Shown: positions 18,564 to 27,295, numbered from the stretch's first letter. The stretch is DNA of 64,000 bases from Rhodanobacter sp. C05 (GCF_002001165.1 NZ_MUNQ01000006.1:310001-374000); one strand, 5' to 3'. Notes: a model not told the origin generated them from the letters alone. Made by a program: numbers and translations.

Positions 18564-20522
18564 ATGACCGATTTCGATGACAGCGGGTCCGACGATGTGG
18601 GTACCTTGCTCGGAGCCGATGGCCCGTTCGCGCGCGAGCTGCCGAACTTCGCGCCGCGGCTGGCGCAGCAGGCGATGGCGCGCGCGGTGCAGCACGCGAT
18701 CGCCGGACGCGACACGCTGATTGCCGAGGCTGGTACCGGTACCGGCAAGACCTTCGCGTATCTGGTGCCGGCGTTGTTGTCCGGCGAGCGCGTGATCATC
18801 TCCACCGGAACCAAGACGCTGCAGGACCAGCTGTATTTCCGTGATTTGCCGAAAGTGCGTTCGGTGCTGGGCGCGCGGCTGAAGACGGCTTTGCTGAAAG
18901 GGCGCGCGAACTATCTGTGCCTGTACCGGCTCGACCAGACCGTGCGCGAGGGCGCCACCTACGAACGCACGCAGGCGGCGCAGCTGGCGACGATCCGCGC
19001 ATGGTCGGCGCGTACGCGCCGTGGCGACCGGATGGAGCTGGCCGAGGTGCCGGAAGAATCACCACTGTGGCCGCGTGTCACCTCCACGCCGGAAAACTGC
19101 CTTGGCGTGGAGTGTCCGTTCTTCGACGACTGTCATGTGGTGAAGGCGCGCCGCGAGGCGATGGAGGCGGACGTGGTGGTGGTCAATCACCATCTGCTGT
19201 TTGCCGATCTGGCGTTGAAGCAGGAGGGTTTCGGCGAGATCCTGCCGGGCGCGGCCGCCTTCATCCTGGATGAGGCGCACCAGATTCCCGAACTGGCGGG
19301 CCAGTTCTTTTCGCAGAGCATCAGTGCGCGTCAGCTGAGCGAACTGGCGCAGGATGCGCTGACCGAATGCAACGGCATCACCGGCGCGATCGGCCTTCTG
19401 CTGGAGCCGGTGGAGGCGCTGCAGGATGCGCTGCGCAAGCTGCGGCTGGCGATGGATGCCTTGCCATCGCGCGGTGCGTTCCAGCAACTGGAGGATCGTG
19501 CCGGTGTGCGCGAGTCGCTGCACGACCTGCGCGAACTGCTGGCCACGCTGGCCGAGCTGCTCGCTTCGCAGGACGAGCGTTCGCGCGGCTTCGCCAATCT
19601 GCACGAACGTGCCGAGTTGTTCACTGGACGGCTGGACCGCATCGTCGAGTCGCACGGTGATCGTGATGTGCGCTGGTACGAGACATTTCCACGTGGCTTC
19701 GCGCTGTACGCCACGCCACTGGATCTGGCGGTGCCGATGCGCGGCCTGCGCGAGCGTACCCATGCGGCGTGGATCCATACTTCAGCCACGCTGTCGGTGG
19801 CTGGCAACTTCGATCACTTCGCGCGCCAGCTCGGGTTGGATGATCCGCAGACGCTGAGTCTGGAAAGTCCGTTCGATTATGCGCGACAGGCATTGTGCTA
19901 CCTGCCATCCGGCCTGTCCGATCCGAACGCACGCGATTACACCGAACAGGTGATCGAGACGGTGTTGCCGGTGCTGCACGCCTCGAATGGCCGCGCGTTT
20001 CTGCTGTTCACCTCGCATCGCGCGCTGCGTCGAGCGGCTGAGCTGCTGCAGGACAAGGTGCCGTGGCCGCTGTTCGTGCAGGGCACTGCACCGCGGCCGC
20101 GACTGCTGGAGGAATTCCGCGCCAGCGGCCATGGTGTGTTGCTGGGTGCGGCGAGTTTCTGGGAAGGCGTCGACGTGGTCGGCGAGGCGCTCAGCGTGGT
20201 GGTGATCGACAAGCTGCCATTCGCTGCGCCCGACGATCCGGTGCTGACGGCGCGGCTGGAGGCACTCGAACAATCCGGCATCAATCCGTTCATGGGCTGG
20301 CAGGTGCCCAGCGCGGTGATCGCGCTGAAGCAGGGCGCGGGTCGGCTGATCCGCGACGTGCACGATCGCGGCGTGCTGGTGCTGTGCGATCCGCGGCTGA
20401 CCACCAAGGGCTATGGCAAGCTGTTCCTGGCCAGCCTGCCGTCGATGCCGCGCACGCGCGAGCTGGCGGATGTGCAGGCATTCTTTGACAATGCCAAAGC
20501 CTCGGCAGCCGCCGCAGGTTGA
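18564..20522 (+). CDS. yoaA: DinG/XPD family iron-sulfur DNA helicase YoaA
   Basis: This 652-residue superfamily 2 helicase has Walker A GTGTGKT at about 57-63 and a DEAH box at 236-239. Four cysteines fit the XPD-type 4Fe-4S cluster between motifs I and II: C119, C179, C184 and C190. The C-terminal half has the helicase motifs near GVLLGAASFWEGVDVVG and the QGAGRLIR motif VI. In E. coli YoaA works with the clamp-loader subunit HolC in repair of replication-blocking damage; that partner is not encoded here. A VOC gene overlaps its downstream edge in spacing: the GAGGAGG ribosome binding site of the next gene starts at the yoaA stop codon, so they are probably co-transcribed. Confidence 0.9.
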   Translation: MTDFDDSGSDDVGTLLGADGPFARELPNFAPRLAQQAMARAVQHAIAGRDTLIAEAGTGTGKTFAYLVPALLSGERVIISTGTKTLQDQLYFRDLPKVRSVLGARLKTALLKGRANYLCLYRLDQTVREGATYERTQAAQLATIRAWSARTRRGDRMELAEVPEESPLWPRVTSTPENCLGVECPFFDDCHVVKARREAMEADVVVVNHHLLFADLALKQEGFGEILPGAAAFILDEAHQIPELAGQFFSQSISARQLSELAQDALTECNGITGAIGLLLEPVEALQDALRKLRLAMDALPSRGAFQQLEDRAGVRESLHDLRELLATLAELLASQDERSRGFANLHERAELFTGRLDRIVESHGDRDVRWYETFPRGFALYATPLDLAVPMRGLRERTHAAWIHTSATLSVAGNFDHFARQLGLDDPQTLSLESPFDYARQALCYLPSGLSDPNARDYTEQVIETVLPVLHASNGRAFLLFTSHRALRRAAELLQDKVPWPLFVQGTAPRPRLLEEFRASGHGVLLGAASFWEGVDVVGEALSVVVIDKLPFAAPDDPVLTARLEALEQSGINPFMGWQVPSAVIALKQGAGRLIRDVHDRGVLVLCDPRLTTKGYGKLFLASLPSMPRTRELADVQAFFDNAKASAAAAG

Positions 20523-20533
20523 GGAGGCGGGAC

Positions 20534-20902
20534 ATGGCAAAGGCGATCGGACTGGGCGGGATCTTCTTCAAGGCACGCGACCCGGCTGCCCTCAGCGCGT
20601 GGTACGCGAAGCATCTTGGCCTGTCTCTCGAAGACTGGGGTGGCGTGCGTTTCGACGAGGATGCTGCGCGTCCCGGTTTCACGTTATGGGCACCGTTCGC
20701 CGCCGACACCGGCTACTTCGCGCCGAGTGTGCAGCCGTACATGGTCAATTTCCGCGTGGATGATCTCGATGCATTGCTGACGCAACTGCGCGCGGCCGGG
20801 GTCACGGTGGACGAGCGCACCGACACTAACGAACTGGGCAGCTTCGGATGGATCATGGATCCGGAAGGCACGCGCGTCGAACTGTGGCAGCCGCCGGCGT
20901 AA
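20534..20902 (+). CDS. VOC (glyoxalase/bleomycin resistance) family protein
   Basis: This 122-residue protein is built from two beta-alpha-beta-beta-beta units typical of the vicinal oxygen chelate fold: IFFKARDPAALSAWYAKHLG opens the first and MVNFRVDDLDALLTQLRAAG the second. It ends with DPEGTRVELWQP, the usual C-terminal strand carrying a metal-ligand Glu. The start at 20534 is set by GAGGAGG at 20521-20527. Members are small dioxygenases, lyases or antibiotic-binding proteins. The N-terminal His/Gln metal ligand is not obvious, so metal dependence is unclear. The substrate is unknown. Confidence 0.85.
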   Translation: MAKAIGLGGIFFKARDPAALSAWYAKHLGLSLEDWGGVRFDEDAARPGFTLWAPFAADTGYFAPSVQPYMVNFRVDDLDALLTQLRAAGVTVDERTDTNELGSFGWIMDPEGTRVELWQPPA

Positions 20903-20944
20903 ACGTGCGTGCATGCGCCTGACGACAAATGCGAGGATCCGACG

Positions 20945-21349
20945 ATGACGGCCGAGACGGAACCCGATCTGTTCACCTCACCTGAGCTTCTCGGTGTGCT
21001 GGAAGAACTGCGTGAACGCGAACCGATCTTTCATCGCCCCGAGTTCGGCGCCAGCCGCGCCGACTTCGAGCGCATGACCGAGACGGACTTCCGGGAAGTG
21101 GGCGCCTCCGGTCGGCGCTACAGTCGGCAGTACGTACTCGACGTGCTCGACGCACGGCGTGACTCGCTCGAACCGGATATATGGGAGACCTCCGAATTCC
21201 ACTGTCGCCAGCTCGCCACGGATATCTACCTGCTCACCTATACGTTGCGACAGGACTCACGACTGACCCGGCGCGCGACTATCTGGCGGCATGCGTGGGA
21301 CGGTTGGAAGATCGTGTTTCACCAGGGCACTGAAGTAGCAGGAAGCTGA
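20945..21349 (+). CDS. DUF4440 / NTF2-like small protein
   Basis: This 134-residue soluble protein has the pattern of the NTF2-like DUF4440 family: an N-terminal helix (LFTSPELLGVLEELREREPI), a FHRPEFG...DFERMTETDF segment, and C-terminal strands with YLLTYTL and ATIWRHAWDGWKIVFHQGT. The family includes polyketide-cyclase and calcium/calmodulin kinase II association folds, and many bacterial members have no known substrate. The start at 20945 is supported by GAGGA 8 nt upstream. It is read in the same direction as the VOC gene, 42 bp after it. Confidence 0.75.
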   Translation: MTAETEPDLFTSPELLGVLEELREREPIFHRPEFGASRADFERMTETDFREVGASGRRYSRQYVLDVLDARRDSLEPDIWETSEFHCRQLATDIYLLTYTLRQDSRLTRRATIWRHAWDGWKIVFHQGTEVAGS

Positions 21350-21353
21350 GCCG

Positions 21354-22028
21354 TCAGTCCAGGGCTGCGCCGAAGCGATCATTTCGCGGAAGGTAGTGAT
21401 GCTGAGGGTCCAGTGAAGCGGCTACGTAACGCGAGCGACCGACGATCTCGCCGCGCGGGAAGAAGCCGAAATAGCGCGAATCCATGCTGTTGTCGCGATC
21501 GTCGCCGAGCAGCAGGTACTGACCCGCGGGTACCTTCACCGGCCCGAAGTTGCTGGCCGGGCTGGGCCAATTCACGGACAGCCGTATTGCGTGACGCATG
21601 TCGCCATAATGTTCGATTTCGTAATGCGCCGGATTCAGCAGGTCGTCGTGGATGCCGCCGTAACTTCCGTTGGCGTAGCTGGCCGCATGGCCGTTGATGT
21701 AGAGCACGTTGCCGCGCATCGCCACTTCATCGCCAGGCAGGCCGATCACCCGTTTCACCAGCCGTTCGTTGGCGGCGTGGGAATCCAGCACCACGATGTC
21801 GCCGCGTTGCGGGTCGGCCAGATGCAGCAGCGAGATGTGGGTCAGCGGCAGGCGGATGTCGTAGGCCGCCTTGTCGACGAGGATGCGGTCGCCGATCTTG
21901 ATGGTGGGCTGCATCGAACCGGTCGGCACCACGTTCCAGTCAGCCACCGCGCTGCGGAACATGATCATGCACAGCATGAAGGTGATGAAACCTTTGTTGC
22001 GTGCCAGAAACTTCGCGAGCGTGTGCAT
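21354..22028 (-). CDS. lepB: Signal peptidase I
   Basis: This 224-residue type I signal peptidase removes Sec and Tat signal peptides at the periplasmic face. One N-terminal membrane segment (about 10-28) precedes the catalytic Ser38 in VPTGSMQPTI; the general base Lys92 is in RLVKRVIGLPGD. The domain C/D/E region has GDDRDNSMDSRYFG. It is shorter than E. coli LepB (324 residues) and has a single membrane anchor, as in many Gram-negative short forms. It is a lone gene here, not next to lepA/rnc, so it may be a second paralogue in the genome. It converges on the DUF4440 gene, whose stop is 4 bp away. Confidence 0.9.
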   Translation of the reverse strand: MHTLAKFLARNKGFITFMLCMIMFRSAVADWNVVPTGSMQPTIKIGDRILVDKAAYDIRLPLTHISLLHLADPQRGDIVVLDSHAANERLVKRVIGLPGDEVAMRGNVLYINGHAASYANGSYGGIHDDLLNPAHYEIEHYGDMRHAIRLSVNWPSPASNFGPVKVPAGQYLLLGDDRDNSMDSRYFGFFPRGEIVGRSRYVAASLDPQHHYLPRNDRFGAALD

Positions 22029-22118
22029 GAGTTCCCCTGTCCTTCGCCGGATTGGCGTTTCAGCGGTGCAGTGCTGTTGCGGCCTGTGATGGAGTGACCA
22101 TGTGCACGGAGCGAAGTT

Positions 22119-22925
22119 TCACGGATACGGCGCGGCCATCTCGCGCAACCGCTCTGCCGTTTCCGCATCGGCCGGTACGAAGGCTTCCAGCGCAAGTTCG
22201 GCGAGGGTGATGTCGACCGGACTGCCGAACACGGTGGTGGTGCTGAGCATGGAAAGCACCACGCCGTCGACTTCCAGTTGCATGGGCACGGCGATGGCGG
22301 AGGGCATGGCGACTTCGGCGATGGCGTCGGGCGCGGGCAGCGCCTGCAATTCGCGCAATAGGGCGAGCAGTTGTGGATCGTGGCAGGCATCGATCTGCTG
22401 GCGCAGGCGGTGCAGCAGATGCGCGCGCCATTGCGCGAGATTGCGGATGCGTGGGGCGAGTCCGGCGGAGTGCAGGCTCAGGCGCAATACGTTGATCGGC
22501 GGTTGCAGCAGTTCGGGTGCCACGCCAGTCAGCAGGCGCAGCGTGGCCTGGTTGCTGGCGACGAGTTGCCAGTAGCGGTCGACGGCGAGTGCGGGATACG
22601 GCTCCAGGCCTTTCAGCAGCAGGTCGATGGTGTGGCGGGCGGTGGCCAGTGCGGGATCGTCCAGCGGCCGTTCCTTGAAGGCCGGGGCAAAACCGGCGGC
22701 GGTCAGCAAGGCGTTGCGTTCGCGCAGCGGGAGGTCGAGGTATTCGGCCAAGTGCAGGATCATGTCGCGGCTCGGTTGCGAGCGACCTGACTCGACGAAG
22801 CTCAGGTGCCGCGTGGAGATCTCGGCACCGGTGGCGAGGTCGAGTTGGCTCAGGCGCCGATGACGGCGCCATTCGCGCAACAGATCGCCGACGGGGCGTG
22901 GGGTATCGGTAGGCAGGGCGCTCAT
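22119..22925 (-). CDS. XRE family regulator with MmyB-like C-terminal domain
   Basis: This 268-residue protein has a helix-turn-helix at about 14-65 (DLLREWRRHRRLSQLDLA, then ISTRHLSFVESGRSQPSRDM). A C-terminal region of about 180 residues resembles the MmyB-type putative ligand-binding domain (PALAVDRYWQLVASNQ near the middle). The start at 22925 (MSALPTD) follows a stretch of His-rich noncoding sequence; the longer frame to 23000 runs into the upstream hydrolase gap and is unlikely. It follows the hydrolase and NTF2-like genes on the same strand and probably regulates them. Confidence 0.85.
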   Translation of the reverse strand: MSALPTDTPRPVGDLLREWRRHRRLSQLDLATGAEISTRHLSFVESGRSQPSRDMILHLAEYLDLPLRERNALLTAAGFAPAFKERPLDDPALATARHTIDLLLKGLEPYPALAVDRYWQLVASNQATLRLLTGVAPELLQPPINVLRLSLHSAGLAPRIRNLAQWRAHLLHRLRQQIDACHDPQLLALLRELQALPAPDAIAEVAMPSAIAVPMQLEVDGVVLSMLSTTTVFGSPVDITLAELALEAFVPADAETAERLREMAAPYP

Positions 22926-22978
22926 GGCGTGATGATGCCAGTGCGCGCCCATGCCGTGGTGTGCGGGTGCCGTCGAAA

Positions 22979-23836
22979 TCATGCGGCGGCCTGGGTGCAT
23001 GGGGCTCTAGTGCGCCCGGAAACAGGTGTCTCCCGCACGAAGGTGAGGATGTCGGTCGTCAGCCGCTCGAAGTGAGTGTGGTACAGGCCATGCGGCGCAC
23101 CGGCATATTCGAGGTAGCGGCTGTGCGGTACCAGCGCTGCGATGGCGCGGCCCTGCTGCACTGGCTCGCTGACGTCGCGGTCGCCATGCACGACGAGCAG
23201 CGGTACGTCGATGGCGCACAGTTCGTCGCGTTGATCCACATGCGTGGCGCGGAAGCATTCGACCAAGGCGTGCAGCGAGGCATCGAGCACGATGTCGATG
23301 GTGTGACGGATGGTTTCCGGCGAGGTACCGGTTTCGGCGGGAAGGAAGAAACCGTCTGCGCTGTCGGCCAGCCATTTCGGCAAGTCGCGGCGCATATCGG
23401 CCAATGCCAGTTCGGCCGTGGCGTTGTCCATGCTCCATGCATCGCGGCTGCCGTCGAGATAGCTCGGTGCCACCGGGGCCAGATACACCACGCGGGCGAT
23501 ACGTCCGCTGCCATGGCGGGCGAGGTAGCGCGTGCATTCGCCGGTGGCCATCGAGTGGGCGACCAAGGTGACCTCACGCAGGTTCAGGTGATCGAGCAGC
23601 TCGGCCAGGTCGTCGGCGAGGCGGTCGTAATGGTAGCCGCGGCCGGGATCATCGGAGCGACCGTGGCCGCGTCGATCCATCGCGATGCAACGGAAGCCGA
23701 GTTCATTGAAGTACAGCATGTGCGATGCCCAGGCGCGCGAGTCGAGCGCCCACGAACTGACGAACACGATGGGCTGGCCGCTACCCCAGTCACGGTAGAG
23801 CAGGCGGGTACGATCGCTGGTTTCGAAATGACTCAT
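22979..23836 (-). CDS. Alpha/beta hydrolase (non-haem chloroperoxidase/arylesterase type)
   Basis: This 285-residue hydrolase has an alpha/beta fold. The nucleophile Ser95 sits in VAHSMATGE, a variant in which the first Gly of the usual G-x-S-x-G is Ala. The acid is probably Asp221 in HGDRDVSEP and the base His249 in AGAPHGLYHTH. The HG motif region at about 26-33 (VSSWALDSRAW) forms the oxyanion site. The family includes arylesterases and cofactor-free haloperoxidases. The start at 23836 is chosen because AGAGG lies upstream and the protein family begins here. It sits between the NTF2-like and XRE genes, 59 bp and 53 bp away. Confidence 0.88.
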   Translation of the reverse strand: MSHFETSDRTRLLYRDWGSGQPIVFVSSWALDSRAWASHMLYFNELGFRCIAMDRRGHGRSDDPGRGYHYDRLADDLAELLDHLNLREVTLVAHSMATGECTRYLARHGSGRIARVVYLAPVAPSYLDGSRDAWSMDNATAELALADMRRDLPKWLADSADGFFLPAETGTSPETIRHTIDIVLDASLHALVECFRATHVDQRDELCAIDVPLLVVHGDRDVSEPVQQGRAIAALVPHSRYLEYAGAPHGLYHTHFERLTTDILTFVRETPVSGRTRAPCTQAAA

Positions 23837-23895
23837 GGTGGAAGTCCTCTTGGGTTGGCAGGAAGGGCCACGGCTGCGGGCCGCCGCCCAGGGGT

Positions 23896-24264
23896 TCAGG
23901 CGGCGACCGGCACCTTGTCGAGGAAGCCGTGCACCTGGCGGATGCGACCCTCGTCGAGCACGGCAACATCGAAGCCGATCACCAGCGGCTCGTCCGCACC
24001 GGGTTCGGCCAGGTGCCAGTGGAAACGGGCGATGTCGTGGTGTGCATCGACGTTGCCGGCGAGGCGGAACACGTGGCCGGGGAACATGCTCTGCACCGCG
24101 GCGATGGTGGCGTCGATCGCCTCCCAGCCGCGTGCCTCGATCAATGGGTCGGTATAGGTGGCGTGTTCGGCGTAGACGTCCTCGATCAGTGCGCGTCGGC
24201 GCAGCGCGTCGGTCTCGTTCCATCCCTGCAGGTATTTCTCGATGAGTTGGCGAGTGGTGTTCAT
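23896..24264 (-). CDS. SnoaL/NTF2-like protein
   Basis: This 122-residue protein has the SnoaL-like fold pattern: an N-terminal helix (TRQLIEKYLQGWNETDA), then YAEHATYTDPLIEARGWEAI, then a C-terminal sheet (RLAGNVDAHHDIARFHWHL and VAVLDEGRIRQVHGFLD). AAAGGAG lies 9 nt upstream of the ATG at 24264. It is the first gene of a probable three-gene unit with the hydrolase and XRE genes. Members of this family range from small cyclases to isomerases; I cannot name a substrate. Confidence 0.82.
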   Translation of the reverse strand: MNTTRQLIEKYLQGWNETDALRRRALIEDVYAEHATYTDPLIEARGWEAIDATIAAVQSMFPGHVFRLAGNVDAHHDIARFHWHLAEPGADEPLVIGFDVAVLDEGRIRQVHGFLDKVPVAA

Positions 24265-24522
24265 GGCGTGTGCTCCTTTGCTGTGGGTGTGGATACAGCT
24301 TGCGGGCACTACGTGGGTGAGGCGATTACCTTGCAGGTAATGGAATGAGTCGCGTACGGGTAGGCGATGGCCGCATGAATGCCCGCGTTTCGCCCGCGGC
24401 GGCGCCGCACGTGCTGCTGTGATGGGCACTCCGGACAACTGGGGAGTGCAGGACATGCGCAATCGGGCACTTGGAGCAATAGCCACCGTGCTGGGCGGGC
24501 CACCGTCAATCCCGCCAGCCGC

Positions 24523-24528
24523 TATCAT
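24523..24528 (+). promoter_or_regulatory. Candidate -10 box of tsaB
   Basis: TATCAT lies 9 nt upstream of the ATG at 24538 and no Shine-Dalgarno sequence intervenes, which suggests a leaderless mRNA. No good -35 is visible. Confidence 0.35.
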
Positions 24529-24537
24529 GGTGCAACC

Positions 24538-25230
24538 ATGAATCTGCTTGCGATCGAAACCGCTACTGAAGCCTGCTCCGTTGCCCTGATCCACGGCGAC
24601 GAACTGATCGCGCGCAGCGAAATGGCACCACGCCGGCACACCGAGCTGGTGCTGCCGATGGCCGATGCCTTGCTGGCTGAAGCCGGCATCGGTCGTCATG
24701 CACTGGATGCGATCGCCGTGGGCCGTGGCCCCGGGGCGTTCACCGGTGTACGGCTCGGCGTGTCGCTGGCGCAAGGTATGGCGCTGGCACTGGATCTGCC
24801 GGTGATCACGATTTCATCGCTGGCCGCGCTGGCGCTGGAAGCGCCGGAAGAGGAAGGCACCGCGATCCTCGCCGTGATCGATGCGCGCATGGGCGAGATC
24901 TATGCCGCCTGTTACCGTCGGGATGACAACGGCGGATTGATCGCGCTGGACGACGAACGCATCTGCACCGCCGAGACCCTGCAGTTGCCGCAAGCCGCTG
25001 CGTGGCAGGTCGTCGGCAGCGGCTGGGCTACTTATGCCACGGTGTTGTGCGAACGCCTTACTGGCACGCTGCATTCGGCCGATGGCTTGCGCTATCCACA
25101 GGCTGCGCATGTCGCCGAGTTGGCGCTGCGCGAATTCAAGGCTGGCCATGCGCAGGCGCCGGAGCTGGCGTTGCCGGTGTATCTGCGCGACAAGGTGGCG
25201 TTGACCCTGGTGGAGCAGGGTAAGGTGTGA
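24538..25230 (+). CDS. tsaB: tRNA threonylcarbamoyladenosine modification protein TsaB
   Basis: This 230-residue protein of the TsaB/YeaZ family is an ASKHA-fold partner of TsaD and TsaE in making t6A at position 37 of ANN-decoding tRNAs. The N-terminus MNLLAIETATEACSVALI and GRGPGAFTGVRLGVSLAQGM near 60-85 are signature segments. It has the usual length and no insertion. The start follows a TATCAT box by 9 nt. Downstream, at 25310, base composition changes abruptly. Confidence 0.92.
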   Translation: MNLLAIETATEACSVALIHGDELIARSEMAPRRHTELVLPMADALLAEAGIGRHALDAIAVGRGPGAFTGVRLGVSLAQGMALALDLPVITISSLAALALEAPEEEGTAILAVIDARMGEIYAACYRRDDNGGLIALDDERICTAETLQLPQAAAWQVVGSGWATYATVLCERLTGTLHSADGLRYPQAAHVAELALREFKAGHAQAPELALPVYLRDKVALTLVEQGKV

Positions 25231-25309
25231 GCTTTGTACGTTGGCGCAATCGGAGCAAGAGTGATCAATTGAGCGGCAGCAGCTGGTTTATCAAGCAACG
25301 TATGCCCCT

Positions 25310-25654
25310 ATGACTGTTTGGAAATTCGCAACGATCGTGTCATCTTCATGCGTACTTGCGTTGAGTGTATTCGGCGTATTTATTTTACTGCAGGCCGATG
25401 GAACAGCGAGGCTGGATTCTCACGGTGTAGCGGTCCTCGCGGGAACTGTTTTGTATCTTGAATTGTTCATATTCGCGCTTGTTTCGTTGGCGGGATATTT
25501 CTTCAAGACGTTCGGAAAAATTCGCAAGGGTGAAGATTGGCAAACGATGGTCCGCGGGGTTGGGATACGCGACCTGTGGGGTCTCATCGTTTCAATAGCT
25601 CTCGGCATCGTCTCTCTATTGATTGGCAGATATCTCTTCAATTTGGGGCGATAG
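25310..25654 (+). CDS. Small membrane protein of unknown function
   Basis: This is a 114-residue protein with three predicted membrane segments, at about 8-28, 41-64 and 88-108, separated by a charged loop (KTFGKIRKGEDWQ). No family is recognised. The DNA here is visibly more AT-rich than its neighbours and uses codons such as ATA, AAA and TTA that are rare elsewhere in the window. The start lacks a good Shine-Dalgarno sequence. With the next gene it forms a two-gene unit that may have been acquired by transfer. Confidence 0.65.
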   Translation: MTVWKFATIVSSSCVLALSVFGVFILLQADGTARLDSHGVAVLAGTVLYLELFIFALVSLAGYFFKTFGKIRKGEDWQTMVRGVGIRDLWGLIVSIALGIVSLLIGRYLFNLGR

Positions 25655-25684
25655 GGACGCGCTTCAGTCGAGGAGAAACTTCAA

Positions 25685-26158
25685 ATGAACAAAAGTCTAG
25701 ATGAGCTTTTCGACCAGGCAGACAAGCAGCTGCAGGATCTGGAGGCCGAATCTCGTGAAAAGGAGGCTGCCAAGCCGATTGACCAAGAAGTCGATCGGGA
25801 AGATTTGCTTCGTTTCAATCAGCCTTCCATCGGCCAGCAGTCCTATGCGGCTCGTCACCCTTACCAGGTGTGGTTTTCAATCGCACTGGTACCGCTGCTT
25901 GCGATGCAGATCTACTGGGTGTTTACGGCGCCACGAGCAACAGGTCCATACCACTTGGTTATGGGTAAAGTACAAAGTAGCTCCGCTATTTGGTCTGGCC
26001 GCATGCACTACGGAACTGTAATTGCTTCGGAGGTAGCGTTGCCGGATGGCCGGGTTGTCAGCATTCGCGTGGATTCAGGCAGGTTCCTGCGTGCAGGTAC
26101 GGTTGTAGGTGTTCGTGTATACGACACAGGCGCCGTCGCACCCGATCGACTGTTGTAG
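25685..26158 (+). CDS. Hypothetical protein with one membrane segment
   Basis: This is a 157-residue protein. The N-terminal 60 residues are charged and likely coiled (DELFDQADKQLQDLEAESRE), a membrane helix spans about 60-82 (QVWFSIALVPLLAMQIYWVF), and the C-terminal 70 residues look like a beta-rich domain (GKVQSSSAIWSG..VSIRVDSGRFLRAGTVVGVRVYD). GAGGAG lies 9 nt before the ATG. It is 30 bp after the preceding membrane gene. The family is not recognised; the C-terminal part could be an oligonucleotide-binding-like barrel, but that is a guess. Confidence 0.65.
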   Translation: MNKSLDELFDQADKQLQDLEAESREKEAAKPIDQEVDREDLLRFNQPSIGQQSYAARHPYQVWFSIALVPLLAMQIYWVFTAPRATGPYHLVMGKVQSSSAIWSGRMHYGTVIASEVALPDGRVVSIRVDSGRFLRAGTVVGVRVYDTGAVAPDRLL

Positions 26159-26254
26159 CGATTGAATAATTTGTTGCTGATTTACGTTTTCCCGAAGATG
26201 TACGTCGGAAATGATGGATCTGCAATTTCTGCATGAGCCACACGATGTCCTGTC

Positions 26255-27295
26255 TCACATCTGCCCAATCACCAGCTGTACCAGCAAGCTGCTCACTGAC
26301 ACGGCGATCCACACGCCCAGACCTAGCAGGATCGGCCGTGCACCGCTGGCGGCCATTCGGCGCAGGTTGGCCGACAGACCAATTGCAGTCAGCGCGACGA
26401 TGATCAGGAATTCCGCCAGCAGGTGGATCGCTGGCTGGATGACGACGGGGATCAGCCCAGCGGTGCGCACCGCTGAGGCAACCAGAAACCACAGGATGAA
26501 CCACGGGAAGATGCTGGCGAGGCTGAAATGGCCGACGCTGCCTTCCTGCTTGTGCCGGCGTTTTTCGCGTGTGGCGACCACGAAGGCCAGCACCAGGCAG
26601 ACCGGGATGATCAGGGTGGCGCGGGTCAGCTTGACGATGGTGGCGTAGTCGCCGGCGGCGTGGCTGTAGCTGTAGCCGGCGGCGACGACCGACGAGGTGT
26701 CGTTGATAGCGGTGCCGGCCCACAGGCCGAAGCCCATGTCGGACATGTGCATCAGGTGACCGAGCAGCGGGAACAGCAGCACCGCGACCAGGTTGAACAG
26801 GAAGATGGTGGAGATCGCGAACGCGGTGTCGTGGTCGTCCGGCCGGATGATCGGGGTCACCGCGGCAATTGCCGAGCCGCCACAGATCGCAGTGCCCACG
26901 CCGATCAGGATCTTCAGCTTGTCGTGCACGCCGAGCCAGCGCCCAATCAGCCGCGCGGCGAGGAAGGCCACGGTCATCGTCACCAGGGTCACCGACAGCG
27001 ATTCGAAGCCGGTCTTCGCCACCTGGCTGAGGCTGAGTCCGAAACCCAGCGCGATGATCGACCACTGCAGCACGTACTTGCCGGCGAATGCGATGCCCGG
27101 CTGGTAACGCTCGCCCGGAGACAACAGGTTGCGCACGATGATGCCGAGCACGATACCGATCACCGGACCACCGATCAGCGGCGCGTAACGTCCCAGCGCC
27201 ATGGCCAGTACACCGATCGCCACCGCCAGCAACAGGCCCGGTGCGCGCATGCGCAGCGTGGAATGGGTAAGGGTGGCGATGGATGACGCGTTCAT
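26255..27295 (-). CDS. yeiH: YeiH family putative sulfate exporter (UPF0324)
   Basis: This 346-residue protein is hydrophobic throughout, with about ten membrane segments. It carries family landmarks: GIVLGIIVRNLL, VGTAICGGSAIAAVTPII and SVVAAGYSYSHAAGDYATIVKLTRA. The family is annotated as a putative sulfate/sulfite exporter in E. coli and neighbours the LysR gene yeiE, as it does here divergently. GGAG lies 8 nt upstream of the start at 27295. Function is inferred from family and the neighbouring regulator. Confidence 0.88.
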   Translation of the reverse strand: MNASSIATLTHSTLRMRAPGLLLAVAIGVLAMALGRYAPLIGGPVIGIVLGIIVRNLLSPGERYQPGIAFAGKYVLQWSIIALGFGLSLSQVAKTGFESLSVTLVTMTVAFLAARLIGRWLGVHDKLKILIGVGTAICGGSAIAAVTPIIRPDDHDTAFAISTIFLFNLVAVLLFPLLGHLMHMSDMGFGLWAGTAINDTSSVVAAGYSYSHAAGDYATIVKLTRATLIIPVCLVLAFVVATREKRRHKQEGSVGHFSLASIFPWFILWFLVASAVRTAGLIPVVIQPAIHLLAEFLIIVALTAIGLSANLRRMAASGARPILLGLGVWIAVSVSSLLVQLVIGQM

